Positions 52,357 to 60,941 of a stretch of DNA of 64,000 nucleotides are shown in pieces. The DNA is from Deltaproteobacteria bacterium. Its GTDB lineage: Bacteria > Bdellovibrionota > UBA2394. How positions within the stretch are numbered: position 1 is the first letter of the stretch; every line of letters starts with the position of its first letter. The DNA lies in contig JAFLCD010000004.1 of assembly GCA_017302715.1 (NCBI GenBank), positions 124,001 to 188,000 on the forward strand, in the 5' to 3' direction. The position numbers were made by a program, and so were the translations under genes. The notes beneath the pieces were generated by a model. The model ran no database searches and was not told the DNA's origin. It saw only the letters and a list, made by a program, of their open reading frames with translations.

Positions 52357-54501
52357 TCAATCTTCTAATTTGGGCGGTTGAGAATATTGATCCACTGTCT
52401 CAGCTCCACTCGTTGGCTCCATCAGCGGAATAGCTTTTGGATATTCGATGCCTTCGATATCTCTCAGCCAAAATCGTTCAGGCTTAACGAGTGGTTGCTC
52501 ATTGCCTTTAAAGAATTCTCCGTTTTTAAATTGATAGACTTGAATTTCTCCGTTCGGCCCTGCGATGCCAATCGACTGAGTCCAGCTGCTAAAACCTTCG
52601 GCTGTATAACTGAGATCGAGGTTGGTTCCGGTCCCGAGTTGAGCCGTTCCATTTCTTCGGGAATCGGCGTGAACATGTCCGTAAATTGCGCGTAGTACTG
52701 CTTCGTAAGTTCCTCTTAAATTATTTGGTTTTCCGTTTGGCCCTTGATGTCCGTGATAACCAATTTGAACAAGACGATGACTTGGTCCAACAGCAAGTCC
52801 TGGTGAATCTCGTGGAATAAATTTCACGCGATTGGGTTCAAGCACTCGAGTGAAACGTTCCGACTCGCGATCCGAATGAAATCGCAGTGGAGTTTTTAAA
52901 AGTGCATACTCCAGTGGATCTTCTCCGCGCACCATCACAGCGTCGAGTTCAGATCCAATCGCTGCATTAATAGGATCATGAGCCCATGTTTTTTCTTGAA
53001 GCCATCGCGAAAGCCATGCGGGGTGATTCGAATAGGCGAGGATAATTTCTATTTCAGGATCGATCGCTAAAAATCCATTGAGAACAGCTGCCACTCGATC
53101 GAGATCTTTGGAGACATCCAAACCTTCGCCACCTTTTGCAAGACGAGCTTTGGTGATCGTTTGTTTTTCGAGGTGATGATTAATGGTTTCACCGTCCCAA
53201 AAATCGTGAAGCACCAAACGTTTTGGTTTGAGTGCGCGGATCACTTTAACAATCGGCTCTAAAAGTTTTTGATCCATGCTCTGAACGGCGTGCGTATCTC
53301 CTAAGACGAGTGCTTCGGGCCGAACTTTGCTCGAGCCTTCGCCAGTATAAAGAGTATTCAAATCGACGAAGCCTTTGACTTCAGGAATATATTCAATATG
53401 TCTCCAATGAAATCCTCCTGCGGTTGGTAAGCCTTCGATTTGTTCTCCGCCATTATTTTTTTCGATGAGCACGGCGCCAACCAAATGATCGAATCCAGCT
53501 AAACGAGCGGATCGTCTTTGAACGGTCTTTGCATTTTGCTCGGCATAGCGAGCTTCGGATAAGCTTCCTGTGGTCACGATCATATGAGGAGCTTGACGAT
53601 TAGCAGTGGCTACTGATTTTACTTCGATTTTAGGAGCCGCAATAAATTGAGTTTGATTTCTTAACCATCGAGAATTGAGACCTGTCGTGGGATTCATTTG
53701 CTTTGGAAGAAGTTCGATGGTGTTGAGACGATTCCAAGGATCAAGTTCAATATCTTCAGTCAAAATATGAATCCAATCGGCTTCCAAGAGGCGCTTATCA
53801 AGATACATACTTCGATTGTTCAGTGAGCGAACAAAAACAGGAGCTCCCGTTTTTTCATGAAATGTTTTAAGAGCTTGAAAAAAACCTTCTTCAATTGGAA
53901 AACCTTTTCCGGCGAGCACCGAAGTATAAATAAATTTATCGGCGGTTCGAAGGGCCTGCATCAGAGAAGCTTTCCTCTCCGGTGAATAAACGGATTCGTT
54001 TCTTACATCTTCAAAAGCTGCTGGCTTTCGCTGAATCGCAGTCGCTTTAAGATCTTCAAAATCTTTAAAAAGACCGAGTTTACCAAAAATAGTTTCGAGT
54101 TTTTCTTTGGTGGTGAGCATTTGCGTCGCCATCTCGTCGAGTGTAGCAAGTTCACCTTTTTGTCGAGAGAGGGTCGTGAAAGTTCGAATCATTCTCTCGC
54201 GAACAGCAAAAAAACTATCGGCGTGACCCGTTCGCGCATTCTCTAAAAGCTCACGAAAGGTGATTCCAAAAGTTTCGACCATCGAATCGGCGCCAATGCC
54301 GTAATAGGTTGCAAAATCTTTGGCAGAAGGAATTCGATTATTATTTTTAATGTATTTCGCTAAAGCTTTTGCGCCTTTTGTCGTATTGGTTGCCTGAAGC
54401 TCAGCAAGTTTTCGTGTGGTTTCTGAACAATTCTCCTTAGCCTCTGCCGTGAGACTGATTAAGCCCATCAAAACGAAAGACGTCAGAAAATATTTCATCA
54501 T
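52357..54501 (-). CDS. Secreted calcineurin-like metallophosphoesterase
   Basis: A 714-residue exported protein (signal peptide 1-21, ending AEA). The N-terminal 190 residues are helical, with a repeated small-homology feel (NTTKGAKALAKYIKNNNRIP). The C-terminal half shows the metallophosphoesterase motifs in order: LVLGDTH, LVLHDFWDGETINHH, AYSNHPAWLSRW (GNHD-like), GYHGHQG and YGHVHAD. Similar HD...NHH versions occur in large phage proteins. The substrate is unknown. The start overlaps the stop of the HAD-like gene by four bases, so two exported phosphatase-like proteins are made together. Confidence 0.7.
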   Translation of the reverse strand: MMKYFLTSFVLMGLISLTAEAKENCSETTRKLAELQATNTTKGAKALAKYIKNNNRIPSAKDFATYYGIGADSMVETFGITFRELLENARTGHADSFFAVRERMIRTFTTLSRQKGELATLDEMATQMLTTKEKLETIFGKLGLFKDFEDLKATAIQRKPAAFEDVRNESVYSPERKASLMQALRTADKFIYTSVLAGKGFPIEEGFFQALKTFHEKTGAPVFVRSLNNRSMYLDKRLLEADWIHILTEDIELDPWNRLNTIELLPKQMNPTTGLNSRWLRNQTQFIAAPKIEVKSVATANRQAPHMIVTTGSLSEARYAEQNAKTVQRRSARLAGFDHLVGAVLIEKNNGGEQIEGLPTAGGFHWRHIEYIPEVKGFVDLNTLYTGEGSSKVRPEALVLGDTHAVQSMDQKLLEPIVKVIRALKPKRLVLHDFWDGETINHHLEKQTITKARLAKGGEGLDVSKDLDRVAAVLNGFLAIDPEIEIILAYSNHPAWLSRWLQEKTWAHDPINAAIGSELDAVMVRGEDPLEYALLKTPLRFHSDRESERFTRVLEPNRVKFIPRDSPGLAVGPSHRLVQIGYHGHQGPNGKPNNLRGTYEAVLRAIYGHVHADSRRNGTAQLGTGTNLDLSYTAEGFSSWTQSIGIAGPNGEIQVYQFKNGEFFKGNEQPLVKPERFWLRDIEGIEYPKAIPLMEPTSGAETVDQYSQPPKLED

Positions 54502-55595
54502 TTTTCCCCACCCAATTTTGTCGCTGTATTCTTACAAACACTTGTTTTTGAAACAGGTAAAAATTCCCCTAAAAATTCTTCAGCGGTAACTCTTCGCGCA
54601 AGTCCTGAATTATTGATGACCGAAAATCGAGGACGTCCTGTTCTTTGAACTTCTTCATCCGTGCCTGCATTAAAAATAGCAAACTTAATTTCAGATGCGC
54701 GCTGACGATTACGAGCGTGCTTATCCATTTCACGAAATGCGCTTTCCAAAAATTCCTGATTGTCTTCGGCAAAAATTAAAAAATGAGAAAGAACTTGTCG
54801 ATCTCCATCTGAATTTAATCTTGGAGATTCAAGTACGGGAACGGTGCGAAGACGTTGAGAGATCAGCTCGAGGATGGCTCGTTTTTTCTCACTGACATTT
54901 CCCTCGGTATTGTATTTGTCGAACTCAGGTCGACCGACACTAAAAATAAGATCGTAATTGGGATGAAATTTAATAAATTTCTTTTTAATCAGAAAATCAA
55001 AAAATTCTTTCCACTCTTCTTTGCTGTGACCTCGAGCGGTTAAAACTCCAAAGCCTTGCGCAGTTTCAGCTGTGCTTAAAGCTTTGACCATTTGATCCCA
55101 AAAGGGACCTTTCCAAGATTTACCTGATGGATCTGCTTTGTAAGCTCGCTCTAATGTTTGAAGTAAAAAGTTTTCTCTACCTTCTTTAAAAAATTCAAAA
55201 GTGGCAGGATCTCGAATTTCGTAATCACCAGGAATAAAATTTGAAATTTCTTTTTTCGTAGCGGGATCGATGGCGTCTTTAAGACGTGCAGAAATAAGTT
55301 GGCCAGGGTGACCCTGGCCTTTAGCTAAATGATTTTTATATCTCTCAAAATCCCCCGTCGAAATATGAAGGACTTCGGGCCCCTCGATAGGCTTTTGAAG
55401 AACCGAAACCCGCTGATCGATTCGATAGAGTTTGTAATAAGTTCCAAAGGGACTATGGCCTTCGGTTTTGACTAAAGTTCCGTCCAAGTCGGACAAAATG
55501 ATGGTCGCTGCTCGAACCTGAAATCCGCCCAAAGCAATAAAAAGAACGTTTAAAGCAAGAAATAGATAAAGTTTATGTCCCCGCCGATTTTTCAC
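54498..55595 (-). CDS. Secreted HAD-superfamily phosphatase-like protein
   Basis: A 365-residue exported protein: hydrophobic signal (about 10-28, ending VRA) directly followed by HAD motif I, ILSDLDGTLVKT, with both aspartates. A probable motif II is FGVLTARGHS (Thr), and the late acidic motif may be FAEDNQEF. It lacks family-level identity, but the DxDGT right at the mature N-terminus is characteristic of exported acid phosphatases. The start is GTG at 55595 with GGGAGGGG eight bases upstream. It is the first gene of a two-gene operon with the metallophosphoesterase, behind a recognisable promoter. Confidence 0.72.
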   Translation of the reverse strand: MKNRRGHKLYLFLALNVLFIALGGFQVRAATIILSDLDGTLVKTEGHSPFGTYYKLYRIDQRVSVLQKPIEGPEVLHISTGDFERYKNHLAKGQGHPGQLISARLKDAIDPATKKEISNFIPGDYEIRDPATFEFFKEGRENFLLQTLERAYKADPSGKSWKGPFWDQMVKALSTAETAQGFGVLTARGHSKEEWKEFFDFLIKKKFIKFHPNYDLIFSVGRPEFDKYNTEGNVSEKKRAILELISQRLRTVPVLESPRLNSDGDRQVLSHFLIFAEDNQEFLESAFREMDKHARNRQRASEIKFAIFNAGTDEEVQRTGRPRFSVINNSGLARRVTAEEFLGEFLPVSKTSVCKNTATKLGGEK

Positions 55596-55623
55596 CCGCT
55601 CAACCCCTCCCTCATTCGTTCTT

Positions 55624-55653
55624 AGTAAATCGAAGGCTGATGCAATGTGTCAA
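55624..55653 (-). promoter_or_regulatory. Sigma-70-type promoter of the exported phosphatase operon
   Basis: On the minus strand TTGACA (55653-55648) is followed after 18 bases by TTTACT (55629-55624), 29 bases before the GTG start. The -35 is perfect, the -10 four of six. Confidence 0.5.
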
Positions 55654-55705
55654 TGGTTAGTGTCTACCGACCAAAGTTTATTGAAAAAATTAACACGACC
55701 TTAAT

Positions 55706-57775
55706 TTAAAGAGGTTTTAAACGAGAGAGAGCGATGAGAGGAAAATAATTTCGATAGCCGTCGTAACGTAAATAAAAATGTTGAGGAAATCCTGTGCCCG
55801 TAAATTCTTGTTCGCTGAGCCCATCATTGGCGCGGCGAGAATTTAAAAAATCTATCGCGCGAGAAATTTCCGACGCAAAATCTTCTGAATGATTTCGACA
55901 AGCCGCAAGCGACATCAGCGCCCATGCGGTTTGACTTGGAGTCGATGCACCTTCGCCATGAACGGCATTGAGATTATAAGAAGCGCAAGTTTCTCCCCAG
56001 CCACCATCGGCGTTTTGTTTGCTCAATAAAAACTTGAGCGCGCGTTTAATCATAGGGGAGTTTTCAGATTCTCCCACTTTTCTTAAACCCACAATCGCCG
56101 CTGTGGTTCCATAAATAAAATTTACGCCCCAGCGGCCGAACCAAGATCCATCGGGTTTTTGAACCTGATTTAAAAATCGAATCGCTTTTTTGACATGAGG
56201 AGAATGTGAAAGTCCGAGCTCGCCAAAAGTTTCGAGTACGTGGCCGGTGACATCCGGGTTGGATGGATCAATCAAAGATTTTAAATCTGCAAAAGGAATT
56301 CGATTAAGAATGGCCTGATTATTATCTCGATCAAAAGTTCCCCAGCCGCCATCTGTGTTTTGCATCGCCTGTATCCAATGGATCGCAGGTTCTAATTCGC
56401 GCGCACTCATTCCCAGTTTGTTCAGCACCAATGCGACAACGGCTGAGTCGTCGACATCGGGGTAATGAGAGTTATCGTATTGAAAGCACCAAGCGGCGAA
56501 AGGTTTTCCGCGTTTTAATTTTGCTTTCACGGCCCAATCACTTTTTCGTTGAATGCGATGATCCCAGAGAAATTTTTTCGTTTTCTGTAAGCGAGGATCT
56601 TTAGGATCCGCTCCACCTTCTAAAAGAGCAAGCGCCCCAAGTGCGGTATCCCAAATGGGGGAAACGCAAGATTGAAGAACGGCGACATCGGCATTTTCAT
56701 GACGATGCGAGCGAATCGATTCGCTGACTCCTCGTGTGAATCTTTTTAAAGCAGCAAAACCTTTTTGAATCGGCTCTTCATCGAGTTTCATTCCCATCGC
56801 ATGCAAAGCCATAATCGAATTCATCATCGGAGGTTGAATGCCGCCCCAATCGCCTCTCTCTTCTTGATGATCCAAAATCCAATGCTTCGCTCGCTGCAGA
56901 CAGTAAGCGCGCAAAGGTTTGATTGGAATTTTTGATTCGTAAACGGTCACACCTTTATTCAGACCTACAAAAACTTGTTCCCAATTGATCCATTCGAAAT
57001 CCCATTTCTTCGATTTCAAAATCCAAGAATCGTCGACGGGTGGAGGAGCGCTAAACGCGATATTCAATTTGTCTTCGGGCTTCGCGTAAAGTTCATCCAA
57101 ATTAAAAGAAACTCTGCGCATTTTTTGTAAATGAAACAAAATCGTCAGCGGAATAATCGTTGCGCGAGACCAATACGAAAATTCATAAATATTAAATGGC
57201 ATTCCGCGAGGGGCGAGCAAAATCTCAGGTGGAATAACGGGAACACCTTCCCAAGGAAACAATCCAAAGAGAGCGAGCCAAATTTTTGTGAATACTCGCG
57301 ACGCAGGAATTCCGCCCTGAGATGTTATAAAATCTTTGGCCTGAAGCATCCGAGAATCGCTTGCCGAAAATCCCGCAGCTTTCAAAGCAAAGTAGGCTTC
57401 AACCGAAGCGCTTAAATTTCCGGGACCTCCAAAATAGATTCCCCACGATCCGTCTGGATTTTGGGTATTTAAAATATGATTGGCGAGACGCTTAACGAAA
57501 ATTTCGTCCTTAATATTTAGCCAGCGATAAAATAAAATATACTCGGCATTCATCGTGATATTGTCGTCGAGACCAAAATGCCAATGACCATCGGCCTCTT
57601 GTCGGTGCCACAAAAGTTGCTGCAGATGTTCCATGAGTTTGAGATGCTCTGGATGTGCAGAAAGATTTACCTTAATTTGCTGAGCGATTGCCAATCTCGG
57701 GCTAATATAGTGAGCTAGGGCGTGAGAGTCCAGAATTGTAAGGGTGCTGAATGATAGATCAAATTGCCTACACAA
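55706..57775 (-). CDS. shc: Squalene-hopene cyclase
   Basis: A prenyl cyclase of up to 689 residues that folds squalene into hopene, the first hopanoid step, as a monotopic membrane enzyme. The general acid motif DVDD is at 440-443, and several QW-type repeats are visible (QNPDGSWG, QNTDGGWG, QKPDGSWFGRWG, QNADGGWG). The family C-terminus GTGFPQHFYLRYDGY is intact. The start is uncertain: TTG 57775 would overlap dapF by 25 bases, and comparison with known enzymes suggests roughly 30 residues too many, so an internal start is likely. No squalene synthase or hpn gene is adjacent. Confidence 0.92.
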   Translation of the reverse strand: MCRQFDLSFSTLTILDSHALAHYISPRLAIAQQIKVNLSAHPEHLKLMEHLQQLLWHRQEADGHWHFGLDDNITMNAEYILFYRWLNIKDEIFVKRLANHILNTQNPDGSWGIYFGGPGNLSASVEAYFALKAAGFSASDSRMLQAKDFITSQGGIPASRVFTKIWLALFGLFPWEGVPVIPPEILLAPRGMPFNIYEFSYWSRATIIPLTILFHLQKMRRVSFNLDELYAKPEDKLNIAFSAPPPVDDSWILKSKKWDFEWINWEQVFVGLNKGVTVYESKIPIKPLRAYCLQRAKHWILDHQEERGDWGGIQPPMMNSIMALHAMGMKLDEEPIQKGFAALKRFTRGVSESIRSHRHENADVAVLQSCVSPIWDTALGALALLEGGADPKDPRLQKTKKFLWDHRIQRKSDWAVKAKLKRGKPFAAWCFQYDNSHYPDVDDSAVVALVLNKLGMSARELEPAIHWIQAMQNTDGGWGTFDRDNNQAILNRIPFADLKSLIDPSNPDVTGHVLETFGELGLSHSPHVKKAIRFLNQVQKPDGSWFGRWGVNFIYGTTAAIVGLRKVGESENSPMIKRALKFLLSKQNADGGWGETCASYNLNAVHGEGASTPSQTAWALMSLAACRNHSEDFASEISRAIDFLNSRRANDGLSEQEFTGTGFPQHFYLRYDGYRNYFPLIALSRLKPL

Positions 57776-58626
57776 AAATGCATGGCTGCCGAAACGATTA
57801 TATTTATTTAGATAATTTAAACGGGAACTTAGACGGCCTTAGCGTTGATCAACTTAAAAAACTTTCAATTAAAGTTTCAAACCGAAAAACGGGGTTAGGC
57901 TCCGACGGTCTCATCGTGATTCATAAGTCTGACAATCCACAAGCGATCGCTCGAATGCAGATGTTTAATGCCGATGGCTCCGAAGGCAAGATGTGCGGAA
58001 ACGGAATTCGCTGTGTTGCAAAATTTTTGCACGAAAAAATGGGAGCGAAACCTTCGTTTAAAATATCTACGCTCTCAGGAATTCGCGAATGTTTTGTGAT
58101 CGAAGCCACCGATCCCAAAAAATTTCAAGTGCGAGTGAATATGGGGCGGCCAAGTTTTTTGCCAGGAAATTTACCCGTACTTTTTGATGATGTAATGGTG
58201 ATGGATGAAGATTTTGAAGTAGACGGAAAAAATTTCAAAATTTCCTGCGTCTCGATGGGCAATCCTCACTGCGTGATTGAAGTGGATTCTTTAGATACTT
58301 TTGATGTTCAAAAATACGGGTCCAAAATTGAAAAACACGAAGCTTTTCCTGAAGGCGTGAATGTCGAATTCATTGAAGTGAAATCTGACAAAATTTTGCA
58401 GCGCACTTGGGAAAGAGGTAGTGGCGAAACTCAAGCTTGCGGTACGGGAGCCTGCGCCGTCGGCGTGGTACTCATCATGAAGAAAAAGAGAAAAGCTCCT
58501 GTGGATATTCAACTTAAAGGCGGAGCTTTGCGTATCGAATGGGATGGACTTCGCGAAGCTTGGATGACGGGCGAAGCCGTCACCGAATCTACGGGAACTT
58601 TAAAATTAAAAGATTGGCTGAATTAA
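57751..58626 (+). CDS. dapF: Diaminopimelate epimerase
   Basis: A 291-residue enzyme converting LL- to meso-diaminopimelate for lysine and peptidoglycan. The two catalytic cysteines are C82 (MCGNGIRC) and C230 (ACGTGACA). The N-terminal MHGCRNDYIYLD has Arg in place of the usual Gly-Asn pair (KMxGxGNDF), a small deviation. The ATG has AAGGGTG four bases upstream. It is divergent from shc with overlapping 5' ends. It supplies the meso-DAP that Mpl and LdcA handle. Confidence 0.95.
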   Translation: MIDQIAYTKMHGCRNDYIYLDNLNGNLDGLSVDQLKKLSIKVSNRKTGLGSDGLIVIHKSDNPQAIARMQMFNADGSEGKMCGNGIRCVAKFLHEKMGAKPSFKISTLSGIRECFVIEATDPKKFQVRVNMGRPSFLPGNLPVLFDDVMVMDEDFEVDGKNFKISCVSMGNPHCVIEVDSLDTFDVQKYGSKIEKHEAFPEGVNVEFIEVKSDKILQRTWERGSGETQACGTGACAVGVVLIMKKKRKAPVDIQLKGGALRIEWDGLREAWMTGEAVTESTGTLKLKDWLN

Positions 58627-58674
58627 TTTAAGCGAGCTGAATTTGTAAGTCGGCCTTAAACTTAAGCGCCAGGA

Positions 58675-58878
58675 TTAAATAGTAGTAGCTTCTTCTTTTT
58701 CAACTTCTTCCATCGAAGTGAATTCAAATTCGCTCTCTTCAGGCAAAGCTTTCAAATAAGCTTCGCGTTCTTGGCGAGTCAAAAATCCATGCTCCACTTT
58801 TTTATCTAAAAGACGGGCGTCGAATTTCATTTCTTGTGAAGTCGTGGTCAAATCATTGAGGGAATTGTTTTTGCTCAT
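58675..58878 (-). CDS. Small acidic conserved protein
   Basis: A 67-residue soluble protein. The central DARLLDKKVEHGFLTRQEREAYLKALPE pattern is one I recognise from uncharacterised small deltaproteobacterial proteins in which a short helix pair is followed by a Leu-Pro and an acidic tail. No Shine-Dalgarno sequence is evident. It is divergent from the acyl-CoA dehydrogenase gene (46 bases) and convergent with dapF. Function unknown. Confidence 0.6.
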   Translation of the reverse strand: MSKNNSLNDLTTTSQEMKFDARLLDKKVEHGFLTRQEREAYLKALPEESEFEFTSMEEVEKEEATTI

Positions 58879-58924
58879 AATCTAACGTATTGCCTCGCTT
58901 CGGCCGATACGTCAATATCTCGGT

Positions 58925-60658
58925 ATGGGAATGAGAAGCTCTGCTAACTTAGAATCTGATAGTTTTTGTCGTGCTTTATTCAATGGATATCTCTTAGAAA
59001 ACCGAATTTTGCCTTATCCCGACGTGGATCAGGGCGCTTGGAATGACGTGGTTGAGGCCATCAAACGTTTCGGTGCCGATCGCGTGGATTCAAAAAAAAT
59101 AGACGAGGAGGCGAAGGTGCCTCTCGAACTGATCGAGGAGATGAAGCAGCTGGGGCTTTACGGAATGATCATTCCCGAAGAATTCGGTGGCTTTGGTTTG
59201 AATGCCACGGCCTATGCCAAAGTGATGGAAGATTTAGTGCGAGTGGACGCCTCGCTTACTTTGTCGGTAGGCGCGCATCAGTCGATCGGAATCAAAGCTT
59301 TGCTTTTGTTTGGAACTCCCGAGCAAAAGAAAAAATATTTACCTAAGCTTGCGACCGGCGAAATGATCGGCGCCTTTGCTCTGACAGAACCGACGAGCGG
59401 AAGTGACGCTCAAAGTATCAAAACTAAAGCCGTACTTTCGGCCGACGGAAAATATTACACCTTAAATGGCGGAAAACTTTGGATCACCAACGGAGGCATC
59501 GCAGATTTTTTCACCGTGTTTGCCAAAGTTGACGTGAAACAAGACGGAGTCGTCAAAGAAAAAGTCACCGCATTTATCGTCGAACGTTCGATGGGCGTAA
59601 AATCTTTGGCCGAAGAACATAAACTCGGCATCAAAGCGAGTTCCACCGTTCAATTGGTTTTCGAGGACGTCAAAGTTCCTGTTGAAAATGTTTTGGACGA
59701 AGTGGGTAAGGGATTCAAAGTCGCGATGAATGTTTTGAACTCCGGCCGCCAAGGTTTGGCCGCAGGTTGCGTCGGCGCTTCGAAAAAAGTTTTAGAAGAA
59801 TGCGTTCGATACGCTGCTGAACGAAAACAATTCAATCGACGCATCTGCGATTTCAAAATGATCAAAGAGTATATCGCGCAGATTGAAGTCTCGGCCTATG
59901 TGCTTGAGAGCATGGTGTACCTCACCACAACTTGGATCGATCAAGGCGTGAAAGATTATTCGATGGAGTCTGCGATTTGCAAAGTTTATGGCTCGGAAGC
60001 CGCATGGGAGAATATCAACCGTGCACTTCAGATCGCGGGTGGTAACGGCTATATGAAAGATTATCCTTACGAGCGAATGCTTCGTGATTCTCGAATCAAT
60101 TTGATTTTCGAAGGCACGAACGAAATTTTGCGATTGTTTATCGCGCTGACGGGACTTCAAGCGGTGGCGATGGAGCTTAAAGAAACTCAAGCAGCCGTAA
60201 AAAATATGTTCGAGGAACCCATCAAGGGATTCGGCGCGATGTTTGATTATGTGACTAAGCAAACGCGACAAACTTTTTCGCCCGAGATGGCAAAAAAAAT
60301 TCACCCGCTGCTTAAGAACCAAACGAAAAACTTAAGTCTTTCGATTCGAGATCTTTCGAGCGTGGCCGAAACTTTGGTCAAAAAATATCGAAAGGATATC
60401 GTTGAAGAGCAGCATGATTTACGTCGAGTTGCCGATATTACCATCGATATTTACGCGATGGCCGCCACACTTGCGCGAGTGACGACCGAGATTGAAAAGA
60501 AGGGTGAAGCGGCCACTATGCATAACCGCCAGATTGCCTCGGTTTTTTGTTCCCAGGCCCGAAGACGGGTACGAAACCATATGAAGTCTTTAACCATCAA
60601 TAAAGACTCCCTGATCGATGCTATTTCGGACCGAGTGGTAAAGCGAATCGCGGGGTAG
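58925..60658 (+). CDS. Acyl-CoA dehydrogenase
   Basis: A 577-residue FAD flavoprotein of fatty-acid beta-oxidation. The dehydrogenase core (about 40-420) contains the signatures FALTEPTSGSDAQSI and ITNGG, QFNRRICDFK, and IAGGNGYMKDYPYERMLRD. The catalytic base is E396 in IFEGTNEILR, the position used by short/medium/very-long-chain enzymes. A C-terminal extension of about 150 helical residues resembles the VLCAD/ACAD9-type tail. It is probably linked to propionate or odd-chain use with the epimerase at 44606. A 10-bp hairpin terminator follows. Confidence 0.93.
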   Translation: MGMRSSANLESDSFCRALFNGYLLENRILPYPDVDQGAWNDVVEAIKRFGADRVDSKKIDEEAKVPLELIEEMKQLGLYGMIIPEEFGGFGLNATAYAKVMEDLVRVDASLTLSVGAHQSIGIKALLLFGTPEQKKKYLPKLATGEMIGAFALTEPTSGSDAQSIKTKAVLSADGKYYTLNGGKLWITNGGIADFFTVFAKVDVKQDGVVKEKVTAFIVERSMGVKSLAEEHKLGIKASSTVQLVFEDVKVPVENVLDEVGKGFKVAMNVLNSGRQGLAAGCVGASKKVLEECVRYAAERKQFNRRICDFKMIKEYIAQIEVSAYVLESMVYLTTTWIDQGVKDYSMESAICKVYGSEAAWENINRALQIAGGNGYMKDYPYERMLRDSRINLIFEGTNEILRLFIALTGLQAVAMELKETQAAVKNMFEEPIKGFGAMFDYVTKQTRQTFSPEMAKKIHPLLKNQTKNLSLSIRDLSSVAETLVKKYRKDIVEEQHDLRRVADITIDIYAMAATLARVTTEIEKKGEAATMHNRQIASVFCSQARRRVRNHMKSLTINKDSLIDAISDRVVKRIAG

Positions 60659-60677
60659 GAGCGTAAGGTTGGCAGTG

Positions 60678-60705
60678 ATAGGAAAGCTTAAAACTGCTTT
60701 CCTAT
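60678..60705 (+). terminator. Hairpin after acyl-CoA dehydrogenase gene
   Basis: Perfect 10-bp stem ATAGGAAAGC / GCTTTCCTAT with an eight-base loop, 20 bases after the stop, followed by TTCTTG rather than a T run. Confidence 0.65.
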
Positions 60706-60742
60706 TCTTGACCTTAGCGCGATTTTAGGGAAATTTGCCCAA

Positions 60743-60913
60743 ATGCCATCACCCACAGGGGTCACACGACTCATCAGAAAAAAGAAGAAAACCATTCAAG
60801 GTAAACGCCGAAAAATGGAACAACGTAAATTGAAGACCATCAATTACTTCAAAGCTTTTGCCGTCGCTCCTTCGGATGCCAAAGTTCCTGCTAAAAAAGC
60901 TGCAGCTAAATAA
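60743..60913 (+). CDS. Small strongly basic protein (56 aa)
   Basis: An intact ORF starting ATG CCA TCA CCC (MPSPTGVTRLIRKKKKT) and ending in an Ala/Lys-rich tail (VPAKKAAAK). About a third of residues are Lys or Arg, with a histone-H1-like end, so nucleic-acid binding is plausible. AGGGA lies nine bases before the ATG. The 22-bp palindrome starts five bases after its stop. I recall similar short MPSP-starting basic proteins in this lineage but cannot name a family. Confidence 0.65.
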   Translation: MPSPTGVTRLIRKKKKTIQGKRRKMEQRKLKTINYFKAFAVAPSDAKVPAKKAAAK

Positions 60914-60917
60914 TTTT

Positions 60918-60939
60918 TTACCGTAAACGTTTGCGGTAA
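60918..60939. repeat. 22-bp palindromic element, copy 3 (best copy)
   Basis: TTACCG-TAAACGTTTG-CGGTAA, whose reverse complement differs at only two positions. It fills the gap between the stops of the small basic gene (60913) and the convergent TIGR02147 gene (60942). Confidence 0.75.
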
Positions 60940-60941
60940 GT

